Source of the DNA: Ulota crispa
Taxonomy: Eukaryota > Streptophyta > Bryopsida > Orthotrichales > Orthotrichaceae
Reading direction: 5' to 3'
Length of the DNA stretch: 64,000 bases
NCBI GenBank assembly: GCA_963920765.1
Contig: OY987249.1
Span: 2,885,230 to 2,949,229 of the forward strand
Shown: one piece after another, positions 45,556 to 58,000 of the stretch
How the letters are laid out: each line of letters begins with the position of its first letter
How positions within the stretch are numbered: position 1 is the stretch's first letter
The notes under the pieces: model-generated
The model's input: only the letters and a program-made list of their open reading frames with translations
Databases searched by the model: none
What the model was told of the DNA's origin: nothing
Position numbers and translations under genes: made by a program

Positions 45556-48345
45556 ACAGCCTTTTCCCTTTTCTGACCACCCCTTGCTTGCTTGGTGGTG
45601 GCTTTGAGTCATACTCGCAATGACTTCAAACTGAACTTTGATGAGTTGAAATAATTTCATGGTGATGACCAATTTCACCATGCACCCCTACAAAACCTCA
45701 AATTCCTGAATTTTGCTTCCACCCAAGAGACGTTCTCAGTCCAGGTGGAGGTTTTCAGTTATGGTAAAGAATCCTTTCATTACTCAAGCTCCTTATTATC
45801 ATGTTTCTATGCAAATTCTTGTAAGTTTTGCAATGTGTACAAGTGAAGGCTCATTCCCATTGGCGTATTGACGCATCTCTTTGACGGAGTTTTTGTCTTT
45901 TTTATTTATTTATTTGATGTGAGTCCAAACAAGTGTTTTTTACGTACGTTTGAGGAATGTGTAAGAGAACGTGCCAACAAATACATTCTCCTCGAGGATG
46001 CATTTCCCAATTCCAAGTAATCAACAAGGTAGACTCCCAAAAGATAGGAATAATCCTGTGAAGCCTTTTAAGTGACAGGGTTTTGAAACTTTCTTGTACT
46101 TTTATGTTTGCTCCTTTGACGCTTCTTGCTAATGAGAATGCAAAGTTTGGTGATGCATTTGGAACAGTGTTTATGGCGGGCAAATCAATCAATGAATGTG
46201 CTAGTGAGAATAGAGCATGATTGAGAAAGTCAGTGAGATTTGAATTGGATGGATAAGTTCACTTATGTTCAGTAAGAAAATAGTGGGTGTGAAATGGTAG
46301 AGGTGATATTGAAGAAGTTCGTGTGAGTTGCTTGTGTCAAGATTGATCAATTCTAATAGAGTCCCTTGGCGTGTCAAAATAATTAGGGAACTTGACAGTA
46401 AAAAGATTGGTGATTAATTTGATTAAACTCTACGATGGAAATCTTACCCTCTAGTGAGATGTTGCAAAAAAAGCTTACGGAAAGAAATATTATTGGAGAA
46501 CCTGTTGTAACACAAGCTACATTTGCAAGTGATGTATGAAATGCAATTTTATGAAAAAATCACATGGCATATGAAAGGAGGAAACAAATGCTTTTGCAAG
46601 CTCAAGAAAGGATGGCCCCAGTTTGCGATAAATTCGAAGTTCATTTGCATTATGAAAATGCATGTCATATATTGAAAATGTCCATTGACATATAGTGGTC
46701 AAATTTGTTGTGTACTAACAATCAAATCTATAATATAGGTGGTCTATGTATGTCCAACCTTATACCAACTTCTCATTCAAAAGTGACATTTTCACAAACA
46801 AGTTGTTAGTTGTGTTTAAGAAGTGGACATTAGTTTTTTAACATAGAAATCATTAATATCTACAATGTTGTTGCTCTTGAAATGAAATAAGCTAGGAAGT
46901 CTCCTAAAACTATGCAATTGTGCTATTAGAGCACCTTGAAGGAATGTTGTACTAAGATTTCATTAAGTTTAAGTAAATGCAAACATCTTGTTATGCTTCA
47001 GCAATTTGTGACAAATATTAATTAAAATATGCAATGAGGAGTGCACTATAATAGTATGGAATTTTCTTATTAAACTTGTTTACATAAAAAAAATTTAAAC
47101 CATCACTAGTTCTCTACCTAGTCCATTGGCTTGTCCCTCAATGGACTTGTCCCTCAATGGCAACCAATTGGCCATTAAGGTTCTACAAGAATCAACCTCC
47201 CTCACTCCATGTTGGCTATGGCTAGATTGTTAAGCCAAAAAAGCGGGTTGCTAGTTGAAGGTGAGGCCTTTAGCTATATTTAACACAATATTTGTTAATT
47301 TGGGAAAAACGCTTTCTCAAAACAAATTTTGGGATACTAAATTCTGCAGTTGTGATAATATTTTGGTGATCTGCAGTTAGATTTTTGATAATTCTTTCAA
47401 GATATTTTATCATTGATGTAAGATCTTGAAGAAACCATCATGAAATTCATTATAAAATCACCTAAAACTGCTTAAAAATGAAAAACTCAAAAGTCCCAAA
47501 ATTTAGATTTTTTCCCAAATTAATGAATAATTTGGGAGAGGAAGCATCCAATTGTTGACTGCAATAGCGCAGAGCACCTAACACTGACAACAAATGCAGC
47601 ACCCCAAGCAATTTGCTCAAAAAGAAAAAATCAATAAAATAGAAATGCCATAAAAGGTTAAAATAAGGTGATGTGAAAACTCTAGATGCTTGTTCTTGTG
47701 AGAATTGATTATTATGTGGAAGACAAATACAAAACGGATGCAGTAGGGAAGAGATTTCAAAGTCATGGTCTCAATAGAAAAAAAAAATTCAATTTCAAAA
47801 TGCAATGCAAATGCAACCTCTCTGTTAGTGCTTCATGATCTTGAGAACCGTGAACCACATTGACTAAATTTGACATAGGGAATATCTAAATCTAACATCT
47901 CTCACTACCATGAACCGGTTTTGAGGTCATAGAAAATCAAGTAAATCTAAACTTCAAAAGAGGTTGTTTTGAACAATAAGGGGTTTCAAATATAAAATCT
48001 AGCCTTTGAACTTCTCACCTCACAAGATCTCCGCTCATTAGTGAATTGTATTTGTTCCCTTGCACGCGCAAAGTCTGAGACACTTGTGAATTTGTGGAAG
48101 TTTTTGCAAGAGAAGTTTTGGGGTTTGAGGACGCAGGTGAATGAGCCCTTCAAAACCACAAAAGTGAGTTTTTGAAATTCACTCCTCAAGTGAATCACGT
48201 TAGGAGTGAAGTCCAAAGGTGAGTTAACTTGCGGTTCACTATTGAATTCACAGAGGTGAATCGCAACGTCAGTCACCTAAAATAGTTGATGTTTGAAGCC
48301 CCCTAATAAGTTGTTTGTGACTAAGTGGATGTGAAGAGGAGCATT
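45556..48345. other. AT-rich spacer, no gene seen
   Basis: Downstream of the phosphorylase gene. Near 47280-47540 is a copy of a motif also seen in the CNGC intron (TTTCAAGATATTTTATCATTG and TTCCCAAATTAA). Otherwise nothing recognisable. Confidence 0.4.
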
Positions 48346-48576
48346 CACTGCAAGAAAAAGGACCTTTTTTGACTAAGGCAAATGACTACCAAAACGACTA
48401 GGACTTTTTGACTAGTCAAGTGCTTAATTTGTGACTACATGTAGTTATGAATTAAATTATTTATGACTACATGTGGTCATAAATTAAACACTTGACTGAC
48501 ACTTGACTAGTCAAAAAGTCCTAGCCGTTTTGGTAATCATTTGCCTTAATAAAAAAAGGCCTTTTTTCTTGAAGTG
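48346..48576. mobile_element. CACTA-like MITE (231 bp)
   Basis: Begins CACTGCAAGAAAAAGGACC and ends GGCCTTTTTTCTTGAAGTG. The ends are inverted copies with few mismatches, and complementarity continues inwards (TGACTAGTCAAGTG against its partner, AGTCCTAGCCGTTTTGG), so the whole element folds back. CACTRCAAGAAAA is the characteristic terminus of plant CACTA (En/Spm) transposons. The flanking triplets (ATT and GAT) do not match. Confidence 0.75.
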
Positions 48577-49401
48577 GATACCATTATTAAATGAGCTACT
48601 TTGTCTTTTGAGCTACCAACTTCATTTTTCCTTGAACTAGAAGCAAGCCTCTTTGAAATCTGTATAAAAATTTGCATTTTTGAGATTCCACTTGTCCACC
48701 CACTTGTTCAATCAACAGCACAGTCATTATCTTGTCTCTTAGGTTGCTAGAAATGTCAATTGGCTTGCATTACACTTTAAAACATTGTATATGGAGAGGA
48801 TTGAAACATTGACGGTGATAAAAGTTGTGTTTGAAGAGGGCCTAATAGTGGTGTAAACAGCACATGTGTAATAAAGTGGTGATATAGAAGTTGAGCACTT
48901 GGTGAAAAGTTGGAAGGCAAAGCAAAGACAAAGGTAAACTTGGCTGTGAAGGCATGGCTTGTTGAGCTTGATGTTTGCCGTTGGACACAAATGTTGATTA
49001 GGAAATGCATGATTGGTGCTGGGATGCAACATAGTGTTTGATCTTGCCACCACTCTCTTGACGTGTATGTGTTGTCACTGTCCTTGACGCAACCTGAGCT
49101 TCTCGCCTCTTTTATGCCTCTATGGCACGTTCTATTGCCTTTTACTGCTTTGCTGGCCACGACAATTGCAGCATGTTTTGCTTTTTGAAGTTGAAGTGCT
49201 TCTTGCTCTACAATTCATCGCACTAATTCCTTAGCTTGCTCTGTTGCACAAAGCTCCTTCATATAGATTGCTTCTTCACGAGCTAGAACTTTTGTTGCAC
49301 AAGCTTCTTCTTTCTTTGCAGCTTTTTGCTTCCGTATTTCTTCCTTTTCTAATTTGTTTCTCTCCTTCTCTTGAGCTGCCAGGACCTTTGCTTCTCTCTT
49401 T

Positions 49402-51030
49402 CTATGTGCAGCATTGATGTAGTCCTCTGATGTAAGAATTGTTCATTTTGTAAAATCCAAAATTAGATATTTTTTGATTTGATCTTATTGTGTCAGTGGT
49501 CAAGGTCAAGAGTTGTGTGATTGAGTTTCCTTGAACATCATCAAGTTCAAGGCCAATTGAGTAGCCACCCGTCACTCCCTTTGCCTCTTCAATATCCACA
49601 AAGAAATGCTATGTTCTTGCGGTTAAATTCATTGCAAATTTTGCTGCAATTTCTTCATCATCCAACAATGATTCGTTATCTTGAAGTACATCCTTGCCTT
49701 CATTGTATGTATTGCATTTGCCATGTTCATTTCCGCCTTCTTCATCCTCATTTTTGCCTTCTTTGTGCTCATTCCTACTTTCTTCATCATTAACTCTTCT
49801 TTGCAATAGCTCACCCACTTCTTCAGTAGCAGCAATAAAGGTACAATCGGGACCAAATTGATTGTCAATTGCATGACAATTAAAGGAGTCAAAGTGCCCT
49901 TGTCAGCAAAACTAAAGGTGACATTTTACATATTGCATCCTTTTTGTAAAGCCAAAAAAGATCCAATGGGCTAGGGTATCCTTAGATGTAGCCACGTTCA
50001 TATTTCTTGAGCTCTCATAGTCTTTATATTCTTTGAAATATTGCTTGAATGGCTTAAAAACATAAACATTGAGGGGTTGCAATGCATGACTCATATGCAA
50101 TGGAAGGATGATGATGTCTAAACCATGCCTTTAGCCTCTTGGACTATCTCAAGAGTCACATGGCTATCATGTCCATCAAGAATAAGAAGGTGTTGATTTT
50201 TTGGATAGATGCTATCATTTTCCTTCATAGATTCAATGAAATGCAAAATCCATGTAGAAAATAGGTAAGTAGTCATCCAAGCTTGAGGTTGCATTGCCAT
50301 CGTAGCCCGAAGCTCACATTTCTCTATATAATTTTTACCAAATCGTAGTTTTATGAAAATGTAGAATGAAGATATGGCTAATCCTGCTACACTGACACAA
50401 ACTAAAACCAAAAGCCATTTTCATTGGTCTAAAACAACAAAATGAATTTGGTGTGCTTTTGTTCTAACAATGATCATCCCTTCTCCATCTTTCCCTCCTT
50501 GTGCCTCCAACTCCTTGCAATTCAAAAGTTTGGAAGATGAATAATGGTATTAGTTGTAAAGAGCTTGCAAGTTATTGTAAAAGGTTTTGACATTCTCTTC
50601 CGAAAGTCCCTTTATCCTTGCTGACTCTAATGCATGTGCCATTTGCAAAGTTCAAGATGTCTATGTACGCTTCCAACCGCGCATGTACCCTTGTTCAAGA
50701 ATTTCATTACAGAATGGTGTTGCATGTTTCATAGTAATTTTGCTCACTTTAAGCCTCAAATCTTTGGTGACAACCCATGCCCTTGCTCGTCCATCCGGAC
50801 TAACCATGTTGCTAGCTGGTCCTCTTCTTCACAACTCAAGATTCCCTTTGCTTCAATCTACGCTGCCCAGATGAGCATCTACCATACAAATGTTCTCTAA
50901 AAGATGTGTATGGTATGCGGAATTTATTGGCAATTTGTTCATATTCATTCTTCCATCATATGCTACAATAGCTGCAGTCAACTAAATATCCGACCAATTT
51001 CCATTCTTTCCAAGTTGTTTGGCAGCTTTT
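49402..51030 (-). pseudogene. Decayed pogo/CENP-B-type (DDE_1) transposase
   Basis: Reading the minus strand in changing frames gives the domains of a pogo-like transposase in order. An N-terminal psq-type helix-turn-helix at about 51030-50800 contains EEYEQIANKFRIPYTSFRE and LYGR. A CENP-B-like segment at about 50830-50580 contains EEDQLATWLVRMDEQGHG and LSPKDLRLKVSKI, then GLSEENVKTFYNNLQALY. The DDE core at 50410-49912 contains LLILDGHDSHVTLEIVQEAKGM followed by LPLHMSHALQPLNVYVFKPFK-like sequence. An acidic and lysine-rich tail (49820-49402) follows. Several stop codons and frameshifts separate these blocks, and the first catalytic part is not clear. It is a relic. Such elements usually duplicate TA on insertion; I could not find its ends. 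Confidence 0.75.
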
Positions 51031-51424
51031 TCAACATGTGATGGACAATTTCAAGAGCTAATAGTGGTGTTGTCATTTGTAATATTTCCAAGTGTCTTGA
51101 ACCTCACTTTTGAATGGTGTATAGACAAATCCATGGAAGGATTGTCTAGCATAGAAGATTGCAAAAACATTGAGCTCATGCGAGGAGTCTTTCTACCATG
51201 GCATAAAGAAATTGAGGCAATTTTTTGTAATTGTATGCCATCACTTGTGCATCTCAAAACCTGATGAGCTTGCTTGGACCTTGGGTCATTCTTGCTTGCA
51301 AGTGCAATTTAATTGGCCAATATTTTGCACAATAGAACTTGTACCATCACGTGCAGTGATTTTTAGTTTGATTGAAATTGATCACTATAATTAGAAAAGT
51401 ACAGGAAGTCACAACTATTAGGTT

Positions 51425-52640
51425 TGCATCAAATAAGGATCATAAGCATCAAATAAATAAAGCTATGTCCTTTTGGTATGAGCATCAAAAAAAGGAAGAG
51501 GATAGATATGTCCATTCAAGAATTAGCATCAAATAAGGAATGAAAGATATTTATGTCCTTTCAAAATTAGCATCAAATAAAAAATAAAAGAATTTATTTC
51601 AGGAATTACATTAGCAAAATTTTGAATCTTACAAGAGGCTCTCATGATTTGACACTCTTAACATTTATTGAGCCTAGGCAAGGTACATTAGAAAGTGTGT
51701 GAAGCGTCTCAACCTTGTATGACTTTCCTATTGTACATCACGAAAATCATGAATACAAAATGGTAATTTAGTCCTTGTATGAAGGACCTCATCCACATGC
51801 ACAATCCAAAACAATACAAAAGGCATTGTTACTAGCTATACTCATAAAATATGTAAATGTACTCACTACGCAATAGTCATTATCCAAGTACTTCACTCAT
51901 TTATACAAATAGAGTAAAGTAGAATTTATGGTTCTATTATACCCACATCATTGTCCTATTGAGATGGCACATCAATATAATATTCATGATTGCATTGAAC
52001 TCAAAGGGTGAGCAAAAATAGAGGATTAAGGTAGGAGGGCCATAAAACAACCATCTAAGGGCTCATCCCCCTTTTTCAAGGTCTTCCGTGGATGGGAGGA
52101 TTTTTAGATCATTTTTCAAACAAAGAGAAAGAGATGCGGAATATAACACAAGTTGTTTCATATTTTTTGAAGCATTTTTGAGTTACTTATGAATTTTCAA
52201 AGGGCATGTGTCATAGGTCTCTATTTATGAACCTAGACCTTTCAAAAACTGTTCACTTGCAAGTTGTGAAGAGATTTGGGGAATCAAGGAGGATGATTGG
52301 CTCTTACAACTTTTCTCCCATGCATTCAATGACAGTAAGTGGATGATTTTAGAACCACCTCATTTCCATTTTGATGGAGTCTACATGGGCGGTTCAAAAT
52401 GACCGCACGCAACATGAGCCTACTACCTTAGTGATTTGTTTGTTGCAGTAAGTACATGTCTTGGGATTCTTTTTGAGACTTTTTAAGGGCCTCTTGAAAA
52501 GTTCAAAATTTTGGTAGTGCATGTCCTTTCAAAATTAGCATCAAATAAAGAACAAAAAAATTATGTCCTTAATTTGAAGAATTGTTATCAATTAATGAAC
52601 TATAGAAATGTATGTCTTGTAAGGGCTAGCATCAAATAAG
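51425..52640. repeat. Dispersed copies of a GCATCAAATAA motif
   Basis: TTTCAAAATTAGCATCAAATAA and shorter forms (AGCATCAAATAA, with ATGTCCTTT nearby) occur at least seven times at 51425-51580 and 52525-52640, interrupted by the inverted-repeat element at 52027-52430 and other sequence. Confidence 0.6.
52027..52430. mobile_element. MITE-like element, TAAGGTAGGAGG family (404 bp)
   Basis: Starts TAAGGTAGGAGGGCCATAAA and ends ATGAGCCTACTACCTTA. It is a third complete member of the family seen at 8608 and 11608. It has no coding capacity. Confidence 0.6.
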
Positions 52641-53775
52641 TATGAAAGTCAATTAATTTAACACCAACACTTGAGGTGAACAATCTCAATGCACAACAAA
52701 GTTCTACCTTTTCTTACTACATTGTTTATTATTATCTCAAAAAAGCTTGGAACTTTCGATTATATTACTAAGTTCAATTCATGGTAATTGATAACTCACT
52801 TGAGGCTACAACAGGCAATCTCAATATTTTGCATTGGTGAACTCTCTTCAAGGGGTAATATTCAACATTTTGAGAGCCAAGAGGAGACTCCTCCTCTTTA
52901 TAGTTGTAGGATTCATCATCACTGCAATTACTCTCTTGATTATGGTGTGCAGATTGGATATTGGCAACAATGTCATCCTCTTGCTCAGAATCAAAGTCAC
53001 ACCTTGCACACTCAATAGAGATTGACATTTTAAATTTAACTTGGAAAATGCAAATAGAAATGTGAAATGCACAATAATCAATGCAAGTGTTTACAAGTGG
53101 TCACAAAATTGCATAGTGTGCCTGTAACTATACTCAAATCATTACAAAGTCTCTCAACTTTAATCTTCTTAGTCATGAGCTAAGTTACTCTAAATGAATC
53201 TCACATTGTAGAAGCCAAGGGAAACTAACAAGCTCATCACCTCTTGGTGCTATTTTACTTTTGTCTTTGTAAGAGATATTAAAACTTGCCTAAGAAACCT
53301 TTGGAAACTGCAACTCCATGAACTCAAAACTGACACTTGTAGCAAAAAGATGTGCTTTGAGGATGACATTATTTTTTGCTTTTACCTATCGCCATTGGGA
53401 GAGCTTGATTTGTCCCTAACCGGCCTCTTTTTTTATATTCCGCAAATAGAGAGAGCTCCAAAATGGTGTTAGCAATGTGTCATAATAATTAATTTTTGGT
53501 GCTATAATAGTACCATGTAGCCAGGGTTGTTAATTTGGGCAACTTTAGGCTGTCAAACAGCACAAGCAAAGTGCCCAAAATGACAAGATAAACAGCATGC
53601 TTGTGTTTTTTAGGACATATTCTAGGGTTTTGACCTAAAAATGGAAGAACTAAATTATCATTTATCATTTTTATTACTAGGTATGATTTTGAATCCATGT
53701 TTTGACTTCATGTTGGCAACAATGAATATCACTAGCATATACAAAGTAATTTTTTTTAACATTTTGTACCATATT
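52641..53775. other. AT-rich spacer, no clear gene
   Basis: A minus-strand ORF at 52774-53028 encodes an acidic 84-residue peptide (ECARCDFDSEQEDDIVANI) of unknown meaning. It lies upstream of the pogo relic in the same orientation and might be part of that element. Confidence 0.3.
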
Positions 53776-53779
53776 TTAA

Positions 53780-54786
53780 CCCCTAAAATTCTTTTGTGTT
53801 TACTTGGTCAAATGGTTCAAAATTGACCTCTCTCAATGAAGTGATTAGTAAATCAAAATTTTGAATTGTTTTCATTGATTTCACCTTAAGATCTATCTTT
53901 TCACTTGCTTATGTACATCCTCTCAAAAATTCAAACTTTGTGAGGGCATACTTCATTAGAATATAACACCCAAAGTAGGGGCAAAACCTTTTCTGAAGCT
54001 TCTTTAAGGTGTCAATTTGTTTTTTGGCCATTCAAAGTGATATCTTCCACTTTATAATTTTCTTGTGCAATTGAAATTTCTTGAAGAGCATGAAGTTGGC
54101 TATATGCCTCACAAATTTCATGATCACCCAATGCTTAAATCATAATAGAAAACAATCAAAAGCGGGAATTGCTTTGTTCAAGTTGTCATTACACTAAGAA
54201 TACTTCACTGAAGAAATTCTTATAGAAATAAATCTCAATTACAAAATTCATATGATATAAACCTAAAACATCATGTGGAGTACTTGCCAAAGAAATTTTT
54301 TCTAAAAATAAAAAAACAAAACATAAATCATTACATAGTCAAGGAGAGTTGATAGCAAATTTTGTCCATCAATAACAAAGCCATTGTAAATTGCTTTTGA
54401 ATACAATTTGGGCAACACCCTTCCTCAATCCTTTTGATTTTGAATTTTTTTGAGGATGCCCATGTTGACATCTACATCCACATATGGTATCATATCTCAC
54501 TCAAAAATTATTCAATTCTACTTTTTTAGGGGAGGTATGCAAGCTTTTTAGTATGAGCACATACCAGGGTTTTTTTTGAGTAACTAATGTCCTCCTCACA
54601 TTGGAGTGTTTATGGAGGGAAGTAATAAAATTAGCCAAAACTTGTCAAAGATGGCGAATTTAGCCAACAGAAAAAACTCTAGCACATACACCCTTATTTT
54701 CACAATCTTATCTTGTATATTTATTAAAGAAATGCTTGCCTAAATATCCCAAAAGCTCAAAGTGGGCTCTTTGGTCCTTTAGAGGT
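53780..54786. mobile_element. Non-autonomous element with TTAA-CCCCTAAA ends (1007 bp)
   Basis: Left end CCCCTAAAATTC after TTAA (53776-53779), right end GGTCCTTTAGAGG before TTAA (54787-54790). The interior differs from the 12.6-17.9 kb copies. No ORF of note. Confidence 0.55.
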
Positions 54787-55096
54787 TAATGACCTCAATA
54801 GGGCACTTTGGATGTACATGCAAGTAATTGGATGGGCGGCCCAATATGACAACTATGCTTGTAGCTTTTTATTAAGAGAACTACATTCTAAAATATTTGG
54901 TTTCTATGCCAGCACATCACCATTTAGGTTTAGAGCTATAACACTATTTTTGGGATAAGGTAGGAGGCTTGTATTCTGTTTGGTTGTTTTGAACCACTTG
55001 CGTAGAGCCTCCAAAAACAATGCACAGATTCTTAAATAGGTCACATTTTCTATATTCAAACATTTTACTTGTGTATGCATGATTTTGAGAACTTAA

Positions 55097-58000
55097 CTCC
55101 TAAGCACCCGGTGTCCTAATGGAGATGTCTCTATCATGTTGATATACGTTTAATATCTAATTTGGTTTGGATTTTAGTAAACGAAGAGCTAAATTAAAAG
55201 TAGCGGCTAAATTTGCCGCTTCTCTAGCCAACCAAGTAAACGGCTTAGCAACTGAAGATAAGCTTTCAATGCTTTTATATACTCATGAAGGCACGTAGTT
55301 ACCTTACAATGATATTTGTTTTATTTTTATTCTTTTTATTTGAAAATGTAAAAGAAAATGATGTATATATATTTGGTGGAAGTAATTTGAGAGAAATTCT
55401 AAGGTAGTTTGTCTTTAATTTAAATTTTGAGGTGGAATAACCTCAAGATAAGGATAAAGATAAGTTATGGAATCCGATGGAAGTAGTTGCCACCCATGTG
55501 AAAGGGGTATGGGCTAATCCATGTGCCAAAAGCATCTTATGAAGTTTCTAAAACATTTACAGTGTAGTGGAGAGTGGAGTTAGAGACCTGAATGTGGCAG
55601 GAGCCATAACCCGTTATATATGTTAAATTTTGAAATAAGATTTGTCAAGCTTATGTATCATTGTGTAAAGTTTCCAAAAATTCTATATTTGCTTGATTTG
55701 GAGTTAACATTCAAAAGTTGTACTTGTTTGACTAGGGAAAGGTCTGCTATCTCCTATGTGAAAGGATAGAAATTTTGATCAACCATATAAACTAGAAACT
55801 TGTTAGTTTGCTACAAAATTTTTAGGGAATGAAGATCATTGTATAAGATTTTTAGAAAGTTATCAAACTTAAAATTTGAAGCTTTGAAGAGGAAGATATT
55901 GAGGTACAAAGGCTTGAAGGTTACATGTCTTTGATGAAAAGGAAGCCGCAACTTTGAAGAATCATATCTTTTGGTCAGATTGATATTTTTTATAAATTTT
56001 TTGTGAGTGATAGCTTGTCAAATTGCGTTTTCAAATTATTATCACTCATATCATTTGAAGGGTTTTTGAAAGGGTTGTGTTAAATTGAAGTTGGAAGAAA
56101 TGTTGTCTTTTAGCAAGAGGGGGCCATAACTTTGATGAGTCATAACTTTTGACTTGTTTAGAGTTTTCTTTTTAATGTTTTATGAGTGATAGTTTGTTGA
56201 ATTAGTTTTTCAGATTATTATCACTCAAATCATTTGGAAGATTTTTGAGAGAGTTATGATCTGTAGAAGTTGAGAGGTTGGGTGTCTTCTTCAATTAATA
56301 TATCCAAACTTTAATTGGCTATAACTTTTGGACAAAATCTTAATTTTTAGTAAATTTTTTAGGTACTGTGTTTGATAATATCAGCTTTTTGAATTGCTAT
56401 CACACTTGTGTTTTGAAGCTATAACACAAAAATTATAGAACTTCAAAGGGATAGAGGTTAGTTTGCCTAAAAAAGAGAGGATACCCCACTTTGTTTTTTT
56501 TCAAATTTTGATTGAAGTATAGTTTGAAGTGAGATTTAGAGGTTTTGGTTGAAGTAAACAATTGCGCCCATTCTAGAGACAACATTGTTTCTAGAATTTT
56601 CTTCTAAAGTTGGTAGTTAACTATATCCATTTGAGAGACAAGGTTGTTTTTAGAATTTTGTCTCTAAAATTTCTAACTAGAGCTTGCAATAGACGACCGT
56701 ACCTATTCTAGATAAAAAATTGTCTCTAGAAATTTTATAAATAGTTTGCAATAATTGGAAATTATTCTAGAGAGCAAGTATTCTCTAAACTCTTATTTGG
56801 AACTCGTGATTGAAAAGCCCAACTACACTAAGTCACAAGCAAATACCTTACGTGTTCCCAAAGCGAGCTCCTCTCTACCCGATACCAGGCCATATTTCCG
56901 GCTTGAAGGTTGTGAATGATTTTTGGCATCATTTGTATCTCTTAAAGATTGCATACTATGATTGATGGTAAGTGACCACTAAAATATTTGATGACCTTCA
57001 AGAAGGGGGTATATCTGGTTTTGCTAGAAAAATTGAGCATTGCAATTAGAAGTTCATAAGAATCAAAATGGAGTTGACTTTTCTAGTTAGAACAAAAAAG
57101 TAGATTCATTTTGCTTTCAAGCTTTTTTTCACTCTGAATGGCTTTGAGAATTGTGCCCAAATTTAGATAATAGGTGGAGACAGTAGTTGAGGATGTGCTT
57201 ACAAAATCTTAGCTTTTTTTGAGCATTCCTTGGCATTGAAATCCGCCTATCGATCACCAAACTTTGCATTGCAAATTCCAGAGTGACTCAATCAAGTTGG
57301 TTACCAGACTCTCCTCTTAGTAGCAAAAAACTTCTCTTCTCCCAAAAGTAGCAATTCAAACCACTCTAAAGTCAGATATGGCAGGTCAACCATAAATCAA
57401 TCCACTATGTTTGATGACCAGTGTACAACCCCAGGACATAGTATTAGTCCACAAAAATTAAACTTGAATTCTAAGCAGGTGTGAGTGCTCAAACCTCCCC
57501 CTCAAGAAGTTAGTGCAAGCACAACCAGGTTTTAACAAAACTAAAAGATAAGCTATAATGATAAGAGGGTGGGTTTAGTTGTAGATTTCCAACTAAAAAT
57601 GCCTTCCAAGCAATGGATCTTTCCTAACAAGTCTACAACATACAATGATGAGCAAAAAGGAGAACAATTCCTTTAGTGTACCACACGTGGAATTACATGG
57701 CTAATTGAAATGGGAACATAAGTAAACATACCTTGTCATGGAGGTGCACATACTCTACGGCTTGGTTGTGAATGGCCTCCATTCTTCTTTGGGCTTGGTT
57801 GTGGTGGTACTAAGTTAATCGGGTAGTGACCCTACTCTAGAGACAAATAATCACAACGCACTAATGGGTGGATGGGATAAAAACCCACTAGTGGACCGGC
57901 TCACATGACATGGACGTGACGAATAATCACAACAATGTGTAAGTGTCGGAAGGGGGCTAGGACCCACTTCTACCTCCTCTGAAGGTTCTTGATAGTATCC

